From Membranipora membranacea (taxonomy: Eukaryota; Bryozoa; Gymnolaemata; Cheilostomatida; Membraniporidae), in the NCBI GenBank assembly GCA_914767715.1, contig OU612074.1, forward strand, positions 14,742,062 through 14,806,061: a stretch of DNA of 64,000 bases, given 5' to 3'. The notes under the pieces are model-generated. The model worked only from the letters and a program-made list of their open reading frames with translations, ran no database searches and was not told the DNA's origin. The position numbers and the translations under genes were made by a program. Shown in pieces: positions 57,801 to 64,000 of the stretch. The number at the start of each line of letters is the position of its first letter. The first letter of the stretch is position 1.

Positions 57801-60060
57801 GTACACTGTTAATCAGATGAAAACAATAGCGTGTCATTACAGATGGACAGAAGCCTTAGTTTAAAGAAAAGCTGCGGTGATTATATAAAAGAACTTGTAG
57901 AAATATCATACATTGTTTGACTCTTTTCCTCTGCCTCCTATATAATTATTGTGGCATTCAACACACTTTGAGTGGTTCTGCTCAAACCTGATCAATCACC
58001 AAAATTTTATAATGAAAAATGGTACAAAATGATAACTCAACAACATGGGCTGATAAGTATGAATAGGCTGATATTGGTACTAGCTCCATGATGTATTTGA
58101 AAGATTTTGGTTTGTCATCCAATGTAGAGGCTGCAAAAACCTTGTTACTATGTGTAGGTATTGATCACCATAAGAATCTCACCGATGCAAAAATAAAAAA
58201 TCATTTAAATCTGTGTTGTTGCTCTGGATATCTGGTGGAAAGTCAATATGTGGGTCCACCAATGATAATCGATCAATGAGTTTGCCAAAACTTTGACAAC
58301 TATCTTGGCCGCAATATATGTCTTTTTGTCAATTAAGAAATTACAATTCAATCAAACAACAAAACTTATTAAACACAATTTTAAGGTTTTTATTGCTGGG
58401 GGTAGTTTTTGTCTCCTCAGATTGGCAGGGATGAATATTTGTATCAAATAGATGATTTATGTGTCCTAGATAGCACATCCAAATTTGAGATGACAATAAA
58501 TGAACCAGGGCATTCACTTGCATCAGCACTATAGATCATTAAAAACATATAATAGGAAAAGTGGGTAACAAAAAAAGGTGCATTTTTCAATAAATCCGTG
58601 CAAGAATGTGTTCTTGAAAATGAGAGCCCTTATTTTTTATTGTCATATAATATTTGATGCTCTTCTCTGGACATAAAAACCAACTTGATGTTATATTGTC
58701 TCTATCATTTTTACATGACCAAAACTCCCTCCAACAACGTACTGGATATTTTCAACCAATTAATCTCCGAATTGTAACCCACAAATTCACAAACAAGTAC
58801 ATTTGTTACAGATATCAATGCCAAACTATGTAACAGATGTCAACAGAAACAACAAAACTGGGTGCATGATTTTCTAAGTTTATTTAATCACTGAGATTGA
58901 TATCTCTAAATACGGGTAATGGCTAATTCCGAATAATTTTTGATCACTTCTTTTTGCACTATGTAGGATACACATTTTGGTGTTCAAAGATTTTGCCAGA
59001 TATGTATCTTGTCTCTCCCTGTACATACCTACCCTGAAATAAAAGCTTTTTGTAATCCATAGCCTGTAATTCTATAATCCAGCTTATAGATGACGGTATT
59101 AGGTTGTACACAAAAAAAGCATAACATGAATCAATACTTTCATTGTTGACATTGCTAAAAATTATTGCCAGATTTGGAATACTAAGTAAAAATCTGGATC
59201 ACTAAGTTACTGCTAGCACAAAAAAGAAAATCTATCCCGTGCTTTGGATATCTGAGGAAAAATTTAAGCTTGTCCATAAAGAGTTGATTGATTGTTGATT
59301 TCCTTAAAACTCCAACCATCTGCATAGCAATTAATTTGTGTAACCAGTCTAATTTGTTTTGCAATAATCTCAATTCAGTTCAAAGTTATTGAATTTATTG
59401 AATAAATTTTAAATGTCTAAAATATCTTGTTAATTGGTGGTAGTTTAATTCCTGTATAGGGAACCGATCTGTTGCCAGGTAAATGAAATGAAAAGAAAAA
59501 GAAATGTAGCCTACTTTCAGTGGCAGTAACTGACCAATATTAACGAAATAGTCATCAACGATGATACCTCCTATCTTTCTTCCGTTTTTGGTGCATGACA
59601 CAAATAGCTAAATGCAAATGGCGAGATTCTTTTATTTAATTTGTGGCTTAGGCCATCATCCGTTCTTTGTGTGTGACATTGTTGTTATGTTAGCAACTGG
59701 GAAATACAGAACAGGATCCAAATTTTTCTCAACAAATCCAGTATGAGTCACAAGGTAACAGCATATACTAATTACCAACTAGTCTGAGTTTTTGTAATTA
59801 AGATTTTTTGCCAATGTTTCCATATCCATGTATATATCTATTTAAATCATCTTGGATATTTTTTTTGCATTTAATAAAATCGGATTAAGAGCATTAAAAG
59901 CATACACCTAGACACTGCACTTTAAACGCCTCAACCACATTCAAGGCTCTTTTTTATATAATGACAAACATTTATGATAATGTTGGTGCTTGTGCAACCA
60001 TGTGTGCTTGACACGATTTCCTCAATGTGCCAATCTATTTTTTGCCTGTTTACATACTCT
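54900..60060 (+). repeat. Segmental duplication block 3
   Basis: Second tandem copy of the spacer that precedes a peptide gene. Within it a shorter unit repeats again near 56.2-56.3, 58.2-58.3 and 58.97-59.05 kb (GGATATCTGGTGGAAAGTCA-like and CTTGTCTCTCCC-like stretches), so the block has its own internal tandem history. Confidence 0.7.
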
Positions 60061-60092
60061 CTCTGCCAAAAATAGTGTGATCTATGTTTTTT

Positions 60093-60100
60093 TATATAAG
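60093..60100 (+). promoter_or_regulatory. TATA box of peptide copy 3
   Basis: TATATAAG followed by CACACAAACTCTCAC at about 60120. Confidence 0.7.
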
Positions 60101-60173
60101 CTTGGCTTGCAACCAGTGGGCACACAAACTCTCACGGTCTCGTACTGTAAAGTCAGGGATCTAAAAGGGAACC

Positions 60174-60711
60174 ATGCCCTGTTCAACAACTGCAAGAGGA
60201 GTGTGGCGCAAATTTGTTTCGATTCTAATCGTTATTGCAATTGTGGTGTCTATTGTTGGTGCTACAAAACACTAATGTAAGTAGTATGTTATTTATACAT
60301 GTATATAAATCAACATCCTCATTAGCAACGTAACTATTTCAAACAGCTAACTGTGAACAGTTAAAAACTCTTTTAGCTCAAAAATTTGAAAATATTTTTA
60401 CACATCATAACAAAAGTATGTTTTTAAGGTACGATAGCAAACTTGACTGGTATGATATTTCACATTCCATCAGAATTCCCAATGACTATATTTTAGGTCC
60501 TTGTTGAGATTAGAATGTGATGCTCAACTAATAAGTTCAAAATATCATTCCACCTTAGTTCTATAGCACATAGACATCATGTGACATGTTTGCAGCTCGC
60601 CGAACATATGCAGGACCAGGTGTCTCAATATCAGACTGTATAAACCACTGCCGACCATTGGAGATGGTGGTGACTGATGATTTCAAACGTTACTGCTGCA
60701 AATTGTTCTGA
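60174..60711 (+). pseudogene. Cysteine-rich peptide, copy 3 (stop at exon 1 border, two cysteines lost)
   Basis: Exon 1 60174-60276 starts ATG and encodes a signal-peptide-like VSILIVIAIVVSIVGA, but a TAA (60273-60275) stands directly before the GTAAGT donor. Exon 2 60596-60711 follows ATGTTTGCAG and reads RTYAGPGVSISDC onward. The first cysteine (end of exon 1) and the fourth (K-C-x-C-C is K-R-Y-C-C here) are missing, leaving C-x3-C and CC. AATAAA at 60847 is intact. Probably a pseudogene, or a four-cysteine variant if a different donor is used. Confidence 0.65.
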
Positions 60712-62859
60712 TAATATCCAGTAAGGACAAAACAAACTCTTATCTGATGACATGATGATATAACTATCACTTTGCTATCCATTATACGTTATACATAATT
60801 ATTACATTACGTCATTACTCTGTTATGAAATATTCAGAGCTTATGGAATAAAACATCTTGCGAAATGATCAATTGGTCTAATTTTTACTAAGATTTCTAT
60901 TCATCCCAGTAGATCTTCACTTCAATGATGTACTAAGAGTTTCAATATGTTACAACACGCCACTGCCGTAAGTTGTCAATCCAACAATCGGTTAAAAATT
61001 TCAGTCTCCCCACTCCGCATTCATTGATAAAAACAGGTTCCAATAACAATAACCATAGGCAAACCAGATACATGTATTTAAGAAAAAAGACCATGATTAA
61101 TTTCAATAACTAGTTTTGAAATTCCTACGATTTATTTCTGTGGTCACATGAATAGCATTGTCCAACTCAGAAGATCTGAGTAGAACGGTTGGTTCTCCAT
61201 TCATCAATGTACTACCACAGCACCAAAAATCTTTAAAGTGGTTAGGGAAATCTAAAAATAAGCCACAGTTCATATCAAAGCAATCTCATAGCAATGAACA
61301 AAAAACCAAATTGCTTCTCATGAGGACATCAAATGATATGACCCATTTCTTTGTGCGAAAACTCAGGGTCTAGAAGGGTCTAGAGTACATTATCTCCCCT
61401 GCGACAAATTGAAACTTAAATCATGATTTACTGACAGTATAATTGTAAGTCTATCCCTGGCTTGCCTGGGACAGAATAGGAAAGACTGTTTTACTGATAT
61501 GAAACTTTACTGATAATTTGTCATAGGATAGATAACATACTCTAGACCGTTCTAGACCCTGGGTTTTGGCACGTTTGGAGTAAATTTAGTTTCTTTTTTT
61601 CACTTCTATGCTGTTTTGATATGAACAGTGGATGTATTTCGCTATCAGTATATTCAGAATATCTGATTCTAACCATTTTACACTTGTAGCACCATAATTA
61701 CTTAGCTTTCTTTTATCCATACACTGTTACACACCCAGTCATATGCAGCAAGGCAATTATGTGCTAGTGTCAATTTAGCCACCGAAGTGGGCACTCTAGT
61801 GTGTACGTCACCATCACACCACTGATTTTATGAGATACAATATCTTACATCAGTACAGCAGACGCTGACTTTGTTACTATGTCAGCAGATCATACTCAAC
61901 ATTCTATTTAACCGTACTGTTTTCTATTCTACCAAACGGATAACATCTACAATAGTTATAAAGATCTACATCTATACGTTAATCATTAGACCAGATCTTA
62001 ACTATTTATCCTACCTACTGTATGTTAACGGAGGGGCAGTATTTTTGTAAGTGTAATAATAATTATCATGTAACATCATTCTTTGCATTCAAATGTTTCA
62101 TTCAATATGAATCAATTCGAATAGCAAGCAACACCTAACGTTATTGACAGCATAATAATTAATAATATCAAATTGTATTTCGCTGAGGCTGATTTTTCAT
62201 ACATATAGCACCTTTGCTTTGTATCATCACCACACTATGCCAGTTTTATTATTTACTTTGAATTTTATTATTCAGGGTACCAGCTCGTGATATTACACAA
62301 ATAAACGTCTGTGTTGCTAAAACTCTCCTGATATATTAACATACCGGTACACACATCAAGTTCAACGGCTATATATAATAGATGAACATTTGGTATTCCG
62401 CTGTTATGCCTCCAACCGTAAAGCGGCTGGGATGACTGCGGTCAACCAAATAGCCAACTCTAGACTATTCAAGATCATGATACCATACTTTTGATACTTT
62501 TAATGATGCGGCTTGATTGAAACTCTGTGCAATATCAGCAGGTCAACAGCTCTTGACTGTCCGTGAATCAGGCTGTCTAAGTTCGAAAAAAAAATAAAAC
62601 CAGCATGGAAGATATTTTTAGTAACAATTGCAATACTTTGGATCATACTACAAACCAGAATTTATAGATCATAATTGTTTATTTGTTTAAAGAGGTTTTC
62701 TAGAAAGTTTACAGATAACAGGGTAGTTAAAAAGTAACTTGTTGACCTCTGCACACAGTTAAGTACACAAAAAAAAAAGGGGTTATACATAAATAAATGA
62801 CGATGTTCTAGAAATGGGAAAGTAAGTAAGTTATTTATGGCTTTATAGAAATAGAAAAT
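60712..62859. other. Intergenic DNA with one small MITE
   Basis: Apart from the foldback at 61353-61572 I see no gene or RNA. Confidence 0.5.
61353..61572. mobile_element. 220-bp MITE
   Basis: Terminal inverted repeats of about 43 bp: left 61353-61395 (GTGCGAAAACTCAGGGTCTA on), right its complement ending 61572. No ORF. Confidence 0.75.
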
Positions 62860-62911
62860 GATATATATATATATAAAATTATTGTACTTGTGACAATTAT
62901 TATAAAAAGTA

Positions 62912-64000
62912 TTAGTTAAAAGATAGTAGGCTGTCAGCCGTTTTGCATTTCAGTTTGAAATTGTGCAGCAGATTTGAGAGAGCTGTTTTGCCAAAATGTG
63001 TCCTAAAAGAGGGTTTTATTACTGAACATTTACTTCTAAGGGAGCGTTGGTGTATATTGGACTTTTGCACCAGGCGAAGAATATGCTTTGATGCTTTATT
63101 TTTGAATAATTTTTTATGTGTAAATTTGTGAAATAGGTAATGTCTTCTACTTTTTAGGGTGGGTAAGTTTAAGAGTGATCTACCAGTTGTGACAGAAAAC
63201 TTTTTAGGTGCAGATATTATGATTCTAATTGCTTTATTCTGAACTTTTTCAATTGAATCGGATGTTTTTTGAGTGCCTTCTAGGTAGATAGATGAGCAGT
63301 ATTCTAGGATAGGTCTGACCAGAATTTTGTAAGTCCTTAAGGATTCCTCAACATTCATGTATTTTCTCAGTTTTGAGAGTAGTTATACTACTTTGTTTGC
63401 TTTGGTTGCCGTTTCATTGGCATGGATGTGGAAAGATAAATCAGTATCCAGGGTAACCCCTAGTACATTGATAGAGAGTTTTGTCTCAATTTTTGAGTTT
63501 TGAAAATTGATGTGGTAAAAGTTTTTAATGTTTCTGTTGGAAAATATGCACAATTGTGTTTTCTCAATGTTGTGTCTCAGTAAGTGGCTATGATACCAAT
63601 CTGATGCTTTCTTTAGCAGAGTATTGGACTCCACTAGTACTTCATCTATGCTTGTGGCTGTACAGTAGATTTGCGTATCATCTGCATAAGCGAATGAATT
63701 GTCAAATGTTGCTAGCAATCCATTGATGGCTAAGTTAAAGAGGATAGGACCCAGAATTGAGCCTTGAGGTACCCCACAGGTGATTGCTTGTGAATTAGAT
63801 CGTGACAACCCCACTTTCATTACTTGGGATCGGTTTTGAAGATATGGTCGAAGTAGTGCTATTGCAGAACTGGAGAATTGTTTCTTATCCAGTATGTATA
63901 GAAGAAGTTTGTGATTGATTGTATCAAAAGCTTTTCGGACATCTAGGGATAAGGCTCCAATGTAACATGGAGTGGATTGGTCAAGTTTAGTTTTCCATTG
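62912..64000 (-). pseudogene. Second LINE reverse transcriptase, 5' part beyond the window, one in-frame stop
   Basis: Minus strand, open from the window edge: ALSLDVRKAFDTINHKLLL, CGVPQGSILGPILF, the YADD active site in FAYADDTQIY, and INVLGVTLDTDLSF. A single TAA at 63383-63385 interrupts. The same frame then continues into a typical post-RT tail (ILVRPILEYCSSIYL, IRIIISA) to the stop at 62912. An (AT)n tract at about 62862-62878 probably marks the 3' tail. It is a different LINE family from the ORF at 8290-11097. Confidence 0.85.

Overview
This is eukaryotic, almost certainly metazoan, DNA. It is AT-rich, its genes are split by short introns with canonical GT/AG borders, and it is dense in transposable elements: an LTR element, LINEs, a DIRS/Ngaro-type tyrosine-recombinase retrotransposon, a tRNA-derived SINE family and several foldback elements. 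The gene types (type II membrane sulfotransferase, TRIM-like RING/B-box proteins, secreted cysteine-rich peptides) suggest a marine invertebrate, but no sequence here fixes the phylum. All gene models are my own splice-site joins. The reading phases agree at every junction, but there is no transcript evidence.

Region 1 (about 1-17.8 kb, minus strand) holds a carbohydrate-type sulfotransferase gene of at least five exons. Its introns are loaded with insertions. The largest is a complete, very young LTR retrotransposon (4774-13230, two 634-bp LTRs, 4-bp target duplication AAAG). It carries only a gag ORF plus a LINE-type endonuclease/reverse transcriptase ORF of 910 codons.

Region 2 (about 19.6-42.4 kb, plus strand) is a segmental duplication of a TRIM-like gene with about 2 kb of upstream sequence. 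Gene A (21893-27551) and gene B (31656-42387) share RING, B-box-like and coiled-coil exons, then diverge into two modules related to the translation factor eIF4G. Gene A ends in two tandem PABP-binding (PAM2) exons and an exon resembling an eIF4G N-terminal motif. Gene B ends in a HEAT/W2 domain like the C-terminus of eIF4G. A ubiquitin-ligase scaffold joined to translation-initiation modules is, to my knowledge, not a described architecture and is the most exciting content of the window. A broken DIRS/Ngaro-like element (about 37087-42132, minus strand) sits in the last intron of gene B. It has four separate ORF blocks (SGNH hydrolase, gag, RT/RNase H, tyrosine recombinase), each followed by a near-identical 11-bp motif.

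Region 3 (about 44.4-60.9 kb) is an inverted plus tandem segmental duplication carrying three copies of a small two-exon gene for a secreted six-cysteine peptide with a conserved TATA promoter. Copy 1 (minus strand) is intact. Copy 2 keeps all cysteines but lost the start of its signal peptide and its polyadenylation signal. Copy 3 keeps a signal peptide but has a stop at the exon 1 border and lacks two cysteines. The spacers are diverged repeats, SINEs and foldbacks. The right edge (62.9-64 kb) is a second LINE, cut by the window end.
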